DNA of 64,000 nucleotides from NCBI RefSeq assembly GCF_038957035.1, contig NZ_CP152412.1, positions 6,940,501 to 7,004,500 of the forward strand. The letters run 5' to 3'. The stretch is from Bradyrhizobium sp. B097 (GTDB lineage: Bacteria; Pseudomonadota; Alphaproteobacteria; Rhizobiales; Xanthobacteraceae). The notes under the pieces are model-generated. The model saw nothing but the letters and a program-made list of their open reading frames with translations, was not told the DNA's origin and made no database searches. Positions 7,505 through 15,921 of this stretch are shown here, piece by piece. How positions within the stretch are numbered: position 1 is the first letter of the stretch; each line of letters opens with the position of its first letter. The position numbers were made by a program, and so were the translations under genes.

Positions 7505-9937
7505 TCACTTCACATTGACGGTAGCATCAGCCGACGCCTGGAGCGTCAAGTGACGTCGCAACGCGACAGCCACCTGCCCTACCGCAATCCCCCCATCGTT
7601 CGGTGGAAACACACTGTGCCGATAGACAGCAAATCCGGCGTCACGCAAGGCGTGGAGTACATTCACTGCAAGGAATTCATTGCAGAAAACGCCACCACTA
7701 AGGACGATTGCGTTGAACGCATGCAGTTGCCTTAGCAATTTGCACATCTGGATCACCATTTCTACAAGCGTGGAATGGAAGCGCCTTGAGATATCGGCAG
7801 CCGGCCGGTGCCCCAGCACCTCATGTGCGATGGCGCGTATCATCGCGCGGTAGTCAAATCGGAGGACCCCTGCGGTGTCCTCGAACACTACAGGATATGG
7901 CTCTGTCATCTCGAAATCGCGGCGCAGGAGTCCCTCGAGCTCAATCGGCCCCTGCGCTTCATACTCCGCGCGATATGCAATACCGCCGAGTGCGGCGACA
8001 CCGTCGAACAGACGCCCCATGCTCGTACACAATGGAGAGTGGACATCTTTGCAGTACATCGCTGTTAACACTCGGAGTTCATCAGGCGTGAACTCAGCGA
8101 TAACTGGTAGCGCGGCGCAGGCAGACAGATCGCCTTCGTACGCGTCTAACAATAGTGCAAGCGCCGTGCGCCGCGGCTCTCGTACCGCTCGGTCGCCTCC
8201 CAGTAAGCGGAGGGACCGGATCGATCCGACCTGTCTAACTGCGCACAGATCTCCCACCAAAAATTCTGCGCCCCAGATGCTACCGTCTTCGCCGAGACCT
8301 GCGCCGTCGAAGATCACGCCGAGTGCAGGCCCCTCGATCCGGTTTTCAGTCATGCAGCACGCCATATGCGCGTGATGATGTTGAACTTGAACCAGGGCGC
8401 GCCCGGATTCTTGCAAAGCCATTTGCGTCGAACGAAAATTTGGATGTAGATCGCACGCGACTATTTGTGGCGCCGACTTCAGCAATCGAGTTAGATGTTT
8501 TTGAAGCGTATAGTGGCTTCCGAGAGTTTCGTCGTTTTTTAGATCGCCGATGTGTTGGCTGACGATGATTTGGCCGCGCGCATATATCGCAAGGGCTGTC
8601 TTGAGCTCCGCCCCCAGGGCTAATACTGTCGGCGCGGTGTCGGTCACGCCGTGAAGATCGAATGCATATGGGGCGTAGCCACGCCCGCGCCGGAGGAATA
8701 ATAGCTCGTTCTGATTGTCCTTATCGGCTGGAAGCCTGCGCAAAACTGAGTCGTCCACGCGAACTTCGATATCACGATTGTGCGTGAGTATTAGATCGGC
8801 GACCACCGGCAACTCTGCCAGAGCGGTCGCGTTGTCAATAACAATTGGGCGACCAGAGATATTCCCGCTCGTAGCCACGACTATTGGCGGCGCACCACGA
8901 TCAAACATAAGATGATGCAACGGCGTGGAAGGCAGCATAATGCCAAGCGTTGAATTATTCGGGGCAATGTTGTCAGGAAGTGGGGAATTTGGATGCCTGG
9001 GCATCAGTACAATCGGACTGGCCCAGTGGTCTAACAGTCTGGCTTCGTCAGGCGCGATGATAGCGTGGCGCCTTGCAGTTTCGAGATCGGCCGCCATTAG
9101 TGCAAACGGCTTTAAATCGCGGCGCTTGCGGCGTCGAAGTTCGGCCACAGCCGTCGCGTTCCCTGCGTCCACGACCAGATGGAATCCTCCTGCCCCTTTG
9201 ACTGCTACGATCCTTCCGGCGTTGAGGGCATCGACAACCGCCACCAATGGATCACCAGCAACGACCTGACCTCCTCGGTCGTACAAGGTGAGCCTTGGAC
9301 CGCATTTCGCACATGCGTTCGGCTGCGCGTGGTAGCGACGATCTGCTACGAGTTCATATTCCGCGCGGCACTGCGGACACTGTTCAAACCCGGACATGGT
9401 GGTGACGCGCCGGTCGTACGGCAGGTCACGAATAATTGAAAAGCGCGGCCCACAGTTCACGCAATTGATGAAAGGATATCCGTAACGCCGATCGCTAGGA
9501 GTGCGCATCTCTGCGAGACACTCTTTGCATGGCGCGACATCGGGCGAGATCGTGAGACGGCGCTCGTCCATCTGTTCGCTATGGGCCACCTCGAAACTGT
9601 CGCAACTCGGGTCCGGGCTAGACGCCATTACCGAAATGCGATCAATTCTGGCCAGATTGGGGGCTTTGTCCTGCAAAGTAGCAACGAATTGCGCAACAAG
9701 CGCATGGGAACAGCCATGCAGCAGAATGTCGACTGAAGCGCTGCAGTTTCGGACAAAGCCCCGCAGACCCAGACTCCGCGCTTGGCGAACGACGAAAGGG
9801 CGAAACCCCACGCCCTGTACCAAGCCAAAGACCTGTAGTTGCCAGCTAAGCGGCGGGTCTACGTTATCTTCGGACCTGATGTGAACGCTTTCCCGGTCGA
9901 GCGGGGTGGTCTCTTCGATAGAACGCGGTGTTACCAT
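7505..9937 (-). CDS. hypF: HypF carbamoyltransferase
   Basis: A complete HypF of 810 residues. HypF uses carbamoyl phosphate and ATP to make carbamoyl-adenylate and passes the carbamoyl group to the C-terminal cysteine of HypE. Domains in order: acylphosphatase (residues 33 to 125, VFGLVQGVGFRPFV), two zinc-finger units (Cys137, 140, 159, 162 and Cys187, 190, 209, 212), a YrdC-like domain (about 225 to 400, GAGGFHLV and ATSGNISGRPI), and a Kae1-like carbamoyltransferase domain with HHHAHMACCM, FDGAGLGEDGSIWGAEFL, LSGGVFCNEFL and PNDGGIAVGQ. It is the first large gene of the leftward operon. No hydrogenase genes accompany it, so it looks recruited, with HypE, to a different pathway. Confidence 0.93.
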   Translation of the reverse strand: MVTPRSIEETTPLDRESVHIRSEDNVDPPLSWQLQVFGLVQGVGFRPFVVRQARSLGLRGFVRNCSASVDILLHGCSHALVAQFVATLQDKAPNLARIDRISVMASSPDPSCDSFEVAHSEQMDERRLTISPDVAPCKECLAEMRTPSDRRYGYPFINCVNCGPRFSIIRDLPYDRRVTTMSGFEQCPQCRAEYELVADRRYHAQPNACAKCGPRLTLYDRGGQVVAGDPLVAVVDALNAGRIVAVKGAGGFHLVVDAGNATAVAELRRRKRRDLKPFALMAADLETARRHAIIAPDEARLLDHWASPIVLMPRHPNSPLPDNIAPNNSTLGIMLPSTPLHHLMFDRGAPPIVVATSGNISGRPIVIDNATALAELPVVADLILTHNRDIEVRVDDSVLRRLPADKDNQNELLFLRRGRGYAPYAFDLHGVTDTAPTVLALGAELKTALAIYARGQIIVSQHIGDLKNDETLGSHYTLQKHLTRLLKSAPQIVACDLHPNFRSTQMALQESGRALVQVQHHHAHMACCMTENRIEGPALGVIFDGAGLGEDGSIWGAEFLVGDLCAVRQVGSIRSLRLLGGDRAVREPRRTALALLLDAYEGDLSACAALPVIAEFTPDELRVLTAMYCKDVHSPLCTSMGRLFDGVAALGGIAYRAEYEAQGPIELEGLLRRDFEMTEPYPVVFEDTAGVLRFDYRAMIRAIAHEVLGHRPAADISRRFHSTLVEMVIQMCKLLRQLHAFNAIVLSGGVFCNEFLAVNVLHALRDAGFAVYRHSVFPPNDGGIAVGQVAVALRRHLTLQASADATVNVK

Positions 9938-9974
9938 CCGCCGGCCCTCGCACCACGAGTAAGAAAGTCATCGG

Positions 9975-10079
9975 CTACGGAAATCGAGGCTCGGATCTGC
10001 GTCGATATTGCACGCATGAAAATAGCAGACCGGTAGTGTGTGCAGCTGTGTCGCCCTCTTTCGTTTGATTGTTGTTCAT
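9975..10079 (-). CDS. Possible 34-residue peptide upstream of hypF
   Basis: A short frame starts with ATG at 10079, eight bases after AGGA, and stops at 9975, 37 bases before the hypF ATG. It begins MNNNQTKEGDTAAHTTG and ends in SEPRFP, with one cysteine (LLFSCVQYRRR). It could be a second small peptide of the operon or simply untranslated leader. Evidence is limited to the ribosome-binding site and position, and a longer overlapping frame exists in the same stretch. Confidence 0.25.
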   Translation of the reverse strand: MNNNQTKEGDTAAHTTGLLFSCVQYRRRSEPRFP

Positions 10080-10227
10080 CGGCATTCCTGGTTTTCCCTG
10101 GTCCGCGAACTGGAGTTGAAGCGGTGAAGAGTCGCGCAACATACCTGCCCGTGTACAGCGTGGACACTGACGGTACACCTCACCTTTATCCGACTGAATT
10201 GCTATCAGGTAAGTCAACCGGGCCGCA

Positions 10228-10245
10228 CCTACCGAGATCGGTAGG
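10228..10245. promoter_or_regulatory. 8-bp inverted repeat upstream of hypF
   Basis: CCTACCGA and TCGGTAGG form perfect 8-base arms around two bases, about 290 bp upstream of the hypF start. The size suits an operator for a dimeric regulator of the operon, but it may belong to neighbouring IS sequence, and no regulator gene is next to it. Confidence 0.3.
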
Positions 10246-10399
10246 CTCGGCCATTCACATGCTGTTGCCCCGGGTATCCGATTGGCGGAAGAACCACTTG
10301 CATAACCAGCCGGCCGCGATCACCCGCCCTCTCATCCTGGTCGAACCGGCATGGGCTGGCGGTCGCCGGCAGGGTCACGCATGCCAATGGCACCGCCGA

Positions 10400-10917
10400 A
10401 CGCCGGGCTTCGGAGACCATGCTGAAGGCGAGACGCAAAGCCGCAGGCCGCCGTATCACGGCTGGTGAGGGCAAGGCATACGATACGGCCGACCATGTCG
10501 CCAATCTTCGTGCCATCGGCGTGACGCCGCATGTGACACAGAACCAAGCCGTCACCAAAACCGGCAAGAACCGCAGCAGCGCCATCGACGAACGAACCAC
10601 GCGGCATCCGGGGTACGGCATGTCGCAATCACGCCGGGCAATGGTCGAGTGCATCTTCGGATGGGGCAAGCAGCATGGGACCATGCGCAAGACCAAACAT
10701 CGTGGCATCGCCCGCGTTGCCGCCGACTTCCTGCTCAATCTGATCGCCTACAACCTGATCCGCATTCCCAAACTGCTTGCCGCTTAGTCTAGCAACCCGC
10801 GTCACGGCGCACCCAGCACAAGGTTAGAAAATTACATCCAACTCCACTGCGCCGCCCCAACAACCACCGGCGAGAATGCGAAAACTCGCCATTTAAGGTT
10901 TTTCAGCAAACTGTTAG
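10400..10917 (+). mobile_element. IS5-type element, right part with terminal repeat
   Basis: The plus-strand frame from about 10400 to 10787 encodes the C-terminal third of an IS5/IS1182-like transposase: AYDTADHVANLRAIGVTPHV, RRAMVECIFGWGKQHGT and KHRGIARVAADFLLNLIAYN. After the stop, GGTTTTTCAGCAAACTGTTAG up to 10917 looks like the right terminal inverted repeat of such elements. The left part of the transposase is missing or unrecognisable upstream of 10400. The element ends about 50 bp from an orphan tts box. Confidence 0.75.
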
Positions 10918-10968
10918 ATCAAATAGGTATAGTTCTGAGTTGCTGCGAAGAGGCAATACTACTCGCGC

Positions 10969-10987
10969 TAGCTTTCGAGAAGCTGAC
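10969..10987 (-). promoter_or_regulatory. Orphan tts box
   Basis: Read on the minus strand this is GTCAGCTTCTCGAAAGCTA, a near-perfect TtsI-binding tts box like those at 18796 and 43110. Effector genes in this window begin about 95 bp downstream of the box, but here the IS5-type element begins about 50 bp downstream and no effector frame remains. The box has lost its gene or now drives IS sequence. Confidence 0.75.
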
Positions 10988-11212
10988 GGACCTCGCTACA
11001 GTTCCCATCCAAAAAACGGAAAGCGGTCCGTACGGCCGCTTGCCTCTACACCGAGAAGTCGACCGTTCTTAGTCTCGAGCTCGGTGTCGATCCCGATAGG
11101 CAACAGTCCGTTTCCACGTGAGGGTCGTAGGCAGAACCGCCCAGGTAAAGGTTGTCCGTTTCGATCTTTTGCCCAAACGCTCATCTTTGCAGAACGGGAA
11201 GAAACAGGCTTC

Positions 11213-11641
11213 TCAAGGCCTCGTCGTCGAATCTGTCGCTCGCCGCGTCGGCTGATGAGAATTCTCGGCCCGATTGTTGAGAGCTTTGTGCTGGCGATGT
11301 TCGACGTGAAAGCCCATCTTCGCCCTCGCAGCGCCGTACGAACGGAGCTTGTCCGTGATCATCACGCGCGGCGGCGTGCCGGCGGATTTCAAGAGCTTCT
11401 TCATGAGCCGCTGCGCAGCGCGCGAGTCTCTTCGGCGCCGGATCAAGACGTCGAGAACGAAGCCATTCTGGTCGACAGCGCGCCAGAGCCAATGTTGTTC
11501 GCCCGCGATCGAGATAACGACTTCGTCCAGATGCCATTTGTCACCGCGGGCGGGAGCGCGCTGGCGGATCCGATCGGAGAACGCCTTGCCGAATTTCCGT
11601 CCCCACTGGCGCACGGTTTCATAGGTCACGCCAATGCCACG
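11213..11641 (-). pseudogene. IS6-family transposase (broken)
   Basis: The frame reads TYETVRQWGRKFGKAFSDRI, GDKWHLDEVVISIAGEQHWLWRAVD and VMITDKLRSYGAARAKMGF, then NNRAENSHQPTRR, the DDE core of IS6-family transposases (first Asp in WHLDEV, second in ITDKLRSY, Glu in NRAENSHQP). The N-terminus and the conserved C-terminal tail are lost through frameshifts, so it is inactive. Bases 10990 to 11212 are open in places but show no recognisable protein. Confidence 0.8.
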
Positions 11642-11691
11642 CGATGAAGCCGATCATATCGCTTCCTTCACGAAGGAGGCTGCGGCCTTTT

Positions 11692-11883
11692 TTAGGATGT
11701 CCCGATCTGGCCATGGCCCGGAAGAGCCTGCACCGGGTCGGAGCCGAACTCCTTCACCCACTTGCGCAGAACATTCTCGTGAACGTCCAGGTCGCGGCCG
11801 GCTTGCGCCACCGACACCCGACGTTCCCTGACCAACTTGACTGCTTCGACCTTGAACTCTCGGCTGAACTTCCGTCGTCCCAT
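11692..11883 (-). pseudogene. IS3-family OrfA remnant
   Basis: Starting MGRRKFSREFKVEAVKLVRE at 11883, followed by VAQAGRDLDVHENVLRKWVKE, this is the helix-turn-helix OrfA of an IS3-family (IS407-like) element. It breaks off after QALPGHGQ, where the leucine-zipper part should follow. OrfB is not next to it. Confidence 0.75.
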
Positions 11884-11913
11884 TGCCCACCTCCGGCTCC
11901 ATGAAACACCCAA

Positions 11914-12351
11914 TTTTGGTGTCCATCAAACCGGCAGCAGCTCAACCAGCTCAATTATCGACTAGAGCGGCGACTGCTCTTATTCCATCTGCGAGGTGCT
12001 CCAAACCCTGAGAGCCGGCGTGTGAGGTTGGCACCGGCCAGATTTCTCCAGGACTTCTGCACTTCCATCCAACGGCTTTTTGGAGCGGGCAAAATATCAA
12101 GCATTTTTTCGGCGTGGGCGCTCTCCGTTTGGGTTGAGCTGGTTCGATATGCCTACGTTAGTCCAGTATCGGCAAAAGCGGACCGCGAGGCTCCTACCAG
12201 AATTGCTGGGTATCCCATATCAACGTGCTCGCTCAGCATACTGCTGGACCACCAATGTCTTGCGCCTTAGTCAACTACTGAGCTTGGTTATTGATGGAGA
12301 GGACAGACGCATGGCAGTCGTACCCGATGAACCTTCGGGGAGTCGACTCGC
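11914..12351. other. Gene-free stretch containing a paralog relic
   Basis: No intact gene. On the minus strand around 12043 to 12110 the sequence reads LDILPAPKSRWMEVQKSW, closely matching LDTLPDRKSRWMELRKSW near the C-terminus of the hypothetical protein at 39326. The nucleotide match over about 70 bases is visible by eye, including TATCAAGCATTTTTT. This is a leftover of a duplicated copy of that gene, scrambled outside the matching block. Confidence 0.55.
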
Positions 12352-12915
12352 ATGAAGAACGTCCTGCTGGGCGCAGTAGCCCTGATCGCGCTGACCGCTC
12401 CTGCCTCTTCCGCAGATCTGCCCGCGCGGCCTTACGCCAAAGCGCCGCCAATCGTCAGTCCGATCTTTGATTGGACTGGCGTCTACATCGGCATCAACGG
12501 CGGCGGTGGCTCCGCGCATCAGTGCTGGGACGTAGTCAACGCCGCCGGCTTGGTCTCCGCTCCACCCCGTGGGATGGGTTGCCACGATGCAACCGGCGGC
12601 ACGTTCGACGGCCAAATCGGCTACCGCTGGCAAATCGCCAACTCGGTGTTTGGCCTGGAGGCGCAGGGTAACTGGGCCGATTTCAAGGGCTCCAACGCCA
12701 ACCTCGCTTTCGTCGGTGTCCAGGATGAAACCATGATCGACGCCCTCGGCCTGTTCACGGGCCAGGTTGGCTACGCTTGGAACAACATGCTGCTCTATGT
12801 GAAAGGTGACGCTGCAGTCGTCCGCGACAAATACCATGTCTACGATTTCGCGTCTGGCCTGAACGTCGACAACGGCAGCGAAGCCCGATGGGGCGGCGCC
12901 GGTTCTAGGAGGTGA
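12352..12915 (+). pseudogene. Omp31-like outer-membrane barrel, 3'-truncated
   Basis: 187 residues with a signal peptide (MKNVLLGAVALIALTAPASS) followed by ADLPARPYAKAPPIVSPIFD and WTGVYIGINGGGG, the hallmark start of rhizobial Omp31/Omp25-type barrels. GQIGYRWQIANSVFGLEAQG and TGQVGYAWNNMLLYVKGDAA are typical strands. Family members run to 230 to 280 residues and end in a strand with terminal Phe; here the frame ends in GGAGSRR, so the last strands are missing and the protein is probably not assembled. An IS3 relic follows, the probable cause of truncation. Confidence 0.75.
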
Positions 12916-12984
12916 CTAAGCCCCGATATAGGTTTCTGATTTCTGGGATAGGCATCTTGCACCGCGGTTTTGAACCTCCTCCGA

Positions 12985-13170
12985 ACTGATGGACACCTGT
13001 AGTAGGCTCGAAGAGCCAGGAGGTGTCAGATGGAAGGGCGTCAACATCGGTCGTTTACAGCCAACTGCAAGCGGCTGATCTGGGGTTGCATCGGGTAGCC
13101 GCTCGATCGGATCGGCGGCCAAGGAACTTGGTCCCGGGACGCCAACTGTAGACGGCTGGAAGAAAATGAA
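12985..13170 (+). pseudogene. IS3-type OrfA relic
   Basis: The sequence starts with TGGACACCTGTAG, which resembles IS3-family ends, and then reads RSFTANCKRLI in one frame and GSRSIGSAAKELG in another, recalling the helix-turn-helix OrfA of IS3 elements. A stop and a frameshift break it. It lies just before the ThiH/HydG-like gene and may contribute to its 5' region. Confidence 0.4.
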
Positions 13171-13212
13171 GGTTACCGTCGAATTCGATTCTGCAACGAT
13201 TCGGGACTGATA

Positions 13213-14511
13213 ATGTACCAAGTGCCAGTTGATGAACTACGCGCAACGTCCGGGGCGGCTGTCGGAGTAACTCTCAAGGACGCCGCTTACATCCTAGACC
13301 AAACGAAACATCGTCCTCTGTCCCCTAGGGAAGTTGGCGAGTTCATTGGGATGATCAACACGCCTGATTTTGAGAGGATTAAGGCGATGGTTCTTGACTG
13401 TTCTTCCAAAATTAGAGTGCGGAAATATGGTTGCTCGGTTGTCACGTTGTCCCCCGTGGAGGTTACCAACCGATGTGCATCTAACTGTGATTTTTGCGGA
13501 TGGCGTGCCGACAACACGCAAATGGGTCGCGTAACTATCGATGAAGAACTCGTCGATATTCAAACTCAATATTTGCTTGAGAAAGGCGTTCAGGATATCG
13601 AACTGGTCGGCGGCGATGACATTCGATTTGTCCGCGTTCTTCCAGCTCTTCTGCGGAGGCTGAGATCTCGTCTGCCAACTGGTGTTAGCCACCTGTTGTT
13701 TAGCACGATGGCACTTACGGAGCTGCAATATCAGACGCTAGCTGCCTGCGGCGCTGATGGAGTGATAATGTGGCAAGAGACATATGATGAGAGTGTGTAT
13801 AATCATCATATCTCGCGTGGGCCCAAAGCTTGCGGAATCGACGAAGAGTTCCGCATTGTGAAGAATGGTAATGGCTTCTTGTTCAGACTACAGAGTCAGG
13901 ATCGAGCAGCCCAAGCAGGCCTAGCTCTTTCGGTGGGATCAATGCTTGGGCTAAACAAAGACGTTGCCTTTGACGTGTTGGCAACCATCCACCACGCGAG
14001 GTACCTTTGCACAACATATGCCCCCGTGAGACCCTTGATTATAGGCATGCCCACATGGAACGAAATAACGACCCCGGAGACAGACAAACGCCCCGAGCAA
14101 ATCTTAGATATAGAGAAATGTTTCTCGTTCTTCGCTTCACTGTATCTCCTGGCCTTGTCGGATCTGAATATATGGGTATTCCCTACCTGTCGTGTTTCGA
14201 TGACGGCTCATATTGAGGCGGTAAGAGTTGCAGGCGCTTATACGTCCACGGAAGTAAAAACAGGGCCAGGGGGCTATTTGGTTGACGCGTTGCGGAATGC
14301 AGACTCCAGAGTACGCCAAACTATAACAGAAAAGCTTCACGGAAAGTTCGGCGAAGAAAGCATTAGTGCAAATGCGCTTCTGAAGCGCCTTGATGAAATT
14401 GAGCAGTTCAAACATTATCACTATCCCCACGAAACGTTTGCGCGTGCGCTTGCCGTTGCGGGGATCAAGATTGCAAATCGCGATGGTGCGGGCACGCTGT
14501 CTGCGGTTTGA
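13213..14511 (+). CDS. ThiH/HydG-like radical SAM lyase
   Basis: 432 residues. The cluster motif is Cys88, Cys92, Cys95 (NRCASNCDFCGW). MWQETYDESVYNHH followed by SRGPKA matches the QETY...HxxGPK region that ThiH, HydG and the tryptophan lyase NosL share, and a C-terminal BATS-like region ends with GPGGYL. The family cleaves the C-alpha/C-beta or C-alpha/C bond of tyrosine or tryptophan; HydG further yields CO and cyanide. There is no second cysteine cluster at the C-terminus, so HydG-type CO/CN production is unlikely. It lacks the thiamine genes expected beside thiH and sits alone among IS fragments, 3 kb from the hypF operon. ATG chosen with GGGAC upstream. Substrate unknown. Confidence 0.8.
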   Translation: MYQVPVDELRATSGAAVGVTLKDAAYILDQTKHRPLSPREVGEFIGMINTPDFERIKAMVLDCSSKIRVRKYGCSVVTLSPVEVTNRCASNCDFCGWRADNTQMGRVTIDEELVDIQTQYLLEKGVQDIELVGGDDIRFVRVLPALLRRLRSRLPTGVSHLLFSTMALTELQYQTLAACGADGVIMWQETYDESVYNHHISRGPKACGIDEEFRIVKNGNGFLFRLQSQDRAAQAGLALSVGSMLGLNKDVAFDVLATIHHARYLCTTYAPVRPLIIGMPTWNEITTPETDKRPEQILDIEKCFSFFASLYLLALSDLNIWVFPTCRVSMTAHIEAVRVAGAYTSTEVKTGPGGYLVDALRNADSRVRQTITEKLHGKFGEESISANALLKRLDEIEQFKHYHYPHETFARALAVAGIKIANRDGAGTLSAV

Positions 14512-14644
14512 CCCGTTTGCGGCGCGATCCATAGATCAATACGTCGGCTGGCCCGATAAGCTGGCGCATGGCGTTGCAGGCCATTGGGTGCCTGTTCTGA
14601 TCCGGGCTTACTATCCGGTGCAGTGGTGCAGTTCGCCTGCGTTG

Positions 14645-14900
14645 ATCTCGACATACGGGCGTCCTTGTCTGACCAACAATTGTGCTGAGCGCGCATTGAG
14701 AGGCATCGCCTTGGGAAGGCGCAACTGGACCTTCGCCGGCAGCCAGCGTGGTGCCGACCGTGCCGCCATCATGCTGACGATGTTCACGACCTGTCGTCTC
14801 AACGACGTCGATCCGAAAGCCTGGCTCGCCGACGTCCTCGCCCGCATCGCCGATCTTCCCGCATCTCGTCTGCACGAACTGCTGCCCTGCCCTGCCCTGC
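14645..14900 (+). pseudogene. IS66 TnpC transposase, C-terminal remnant
   Basis: STYGRPCLTNNCAERALRGI, ALGRRNWTFAGSQRGADRAA and MNDVDP-like LNDVDPKAWLADVLARIAD identify the C-terminal end of an IS66 transposase including the catalytic glutamate (NNCAERALR). Everything upstream of it is missing. It follows directly on the radical SAM gene. Confidence 0.8.
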
Positions 14901-14917
14901 CCTGCTGCCCTGCCCTG
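14884..14917 (+). repeat. CCCTG tandem repeat
   Basis: Six near-perfect CCCTG units, with one interruption, at the 3' end of the IS66 transposase remnant. It translates to Pro/Ala/Leu/Cys and probably arose by slippage in the transposase tail. Confidence 0.6.
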
Positions 14918-14994
14918 TTGAGGTGGACGGCTCCCAACGGCATCGCAATGTGCCAGAGTGAGTTCGTTGAAAGCTCAATCGAGGGAGACCGCCC

Positions 14995-15387
14995 GTGGAA
15001 CAGATTATCCGAATTGGTATGGACACGTCAAAAAGTGTTTTCCAATTGCATGGCGTGAACGCAGCCGAGCAACCAGCCTTACGCAAGAAGCTTTCGCGTA
15101 GGGAGATGGTGAAATTCTTCGAGAAAGCGCCGCCGACTATCATCGCACTGGAGGCCTGTGGTGGCTCTCATCATTGGGCTAGGCTGTTAAGTTCGTTTGG
15201 TCATGAGGTGAAATTGATCGCGCCTCATCTGGCGAAGCCTTATGTGAAACGCGGCAAGAACGACACGGCGGATGCGGAAGCGTTGTGTGAGGCGCGGCGA
15301 AACATATCGGCGAATAGAGGGGCAACCGAAGGCAGCATAGAAAGATTGGCCGTCACGGGGAGCGCGACAGAATGGCTTCCGTGTTGA
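14995..15387 (+). pseudogene. IS110-family transposase, N-terminal fragment
   Basis: 130 residues beginning MEQIIRIGMDTSKSVFQLHG, then KFFEKAPPTIIALEACGGSH and VKRGKNDTADAEALCEA: the RuvC-like DEDD catalytic N-domain of IS110 transposases (Asp in GMDTSK, Glu in ALEACG, Asp pair in NDTADAEA). The match stops after EALCEA and the serine-containing C-terminal domain is absent. Bases 15388 to 15688 hold no recognisable gene. Confidence 0.85.
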
Positions 15388-15688
15388 GCTAATGCAGTGA
15401 ACTTGCAAGAGAAGAGCAGATGGTGCGATCGATCGATCCAAGACGCGTGACACTCCGTCATTCCCATTGGCCCTCCGAGGCCGTTGCCCTGTTAGGAACA
15501 TGCGTTGCGGAAACCATCTTGGCCAGTGGTCATGTGCGACCACACACAAAGGCCGCACAAGAATGGAAGCTCCTGCGCAAAGCCGACAAACCCGCCGATC
15601 AGCGGGCCGCCTGACCTTCACGCAACGCCCAGCCATCATAGAGCTCGCCGCTCTCGCGCGCATGTGCCAATCTGGCGGCCTTCGTCGT

Positions 15689-15901
15689 ATGCGTACTGTT
15701 AAGCGCCAGAACCTTTCGCTGCGCATGTCGTCGCGCCGCTTCACTCGCTTGACGAACGGTTTTTCAAAGAAGCTGGACAACCACATTGCCTCCGTGGTGC
15801 TGTATGTCTGTCACTACAATCTTTGCCGCACTCACGAAGCCCTGCGCACGACGCCTCCTGCTCGAACGCGAAGCGTCGCTGCGACGCGACAAGCGGCTTG
15901 A
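15689..15901 (+). pseudogene. IS1-like transposase, C-terminal fragment
   Basis: VKRQNLSLRMSSRRFTRLTN and GFSKKLDNHIASVVLYVCHYN resemble the end of IS1-like transposases (ERQN..RM..RRFTRLTNAFSK), which carries the catalytic glutamate-like region. It is joined in frame to unrelated upstream sequence and is cut by the IS21 remnant behind it. Confidence 0.6.
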
Positions 15902-15921
15902 TCGCAGCCTGCTGACGATGG

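Noticed and set aside
3600..9937. hypE and hypF as part of a hydrogenase uptake (hup/hyp) cluster
   Set aside because: No hydrogenase subunits, HypA, B, C or D in the window; neighbours are of unrelated families and tightly coupled to hypE.
9931..10167. 78-codon frame overlapping the hypF start
   Set aside because: Overlaps the hypF ATG, has no family features and shares the stretch with a better ribosome-binding-site-supported frame.
11644..11904. Plus-strand frames across the IS3 OrfA region
   Set aside because: They are antisense shadows of the IS3 OrfA remnant, which carries the conserved motif on the minus strand.
13213..14511. Assignment as HydG (CO/CN-forming)
   Set aside because: The C-terminal second cysteine cluster needed for HydG chemistry is absent, so only the wider ThiH/HydG/NosL family is supported.
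14884..14917. CCCTG repeats as a CRISPR or origin iteron
   Set aside because: Units are 5 bases without spacers and lie in a transposase tail; no cas or rep genes nearby.
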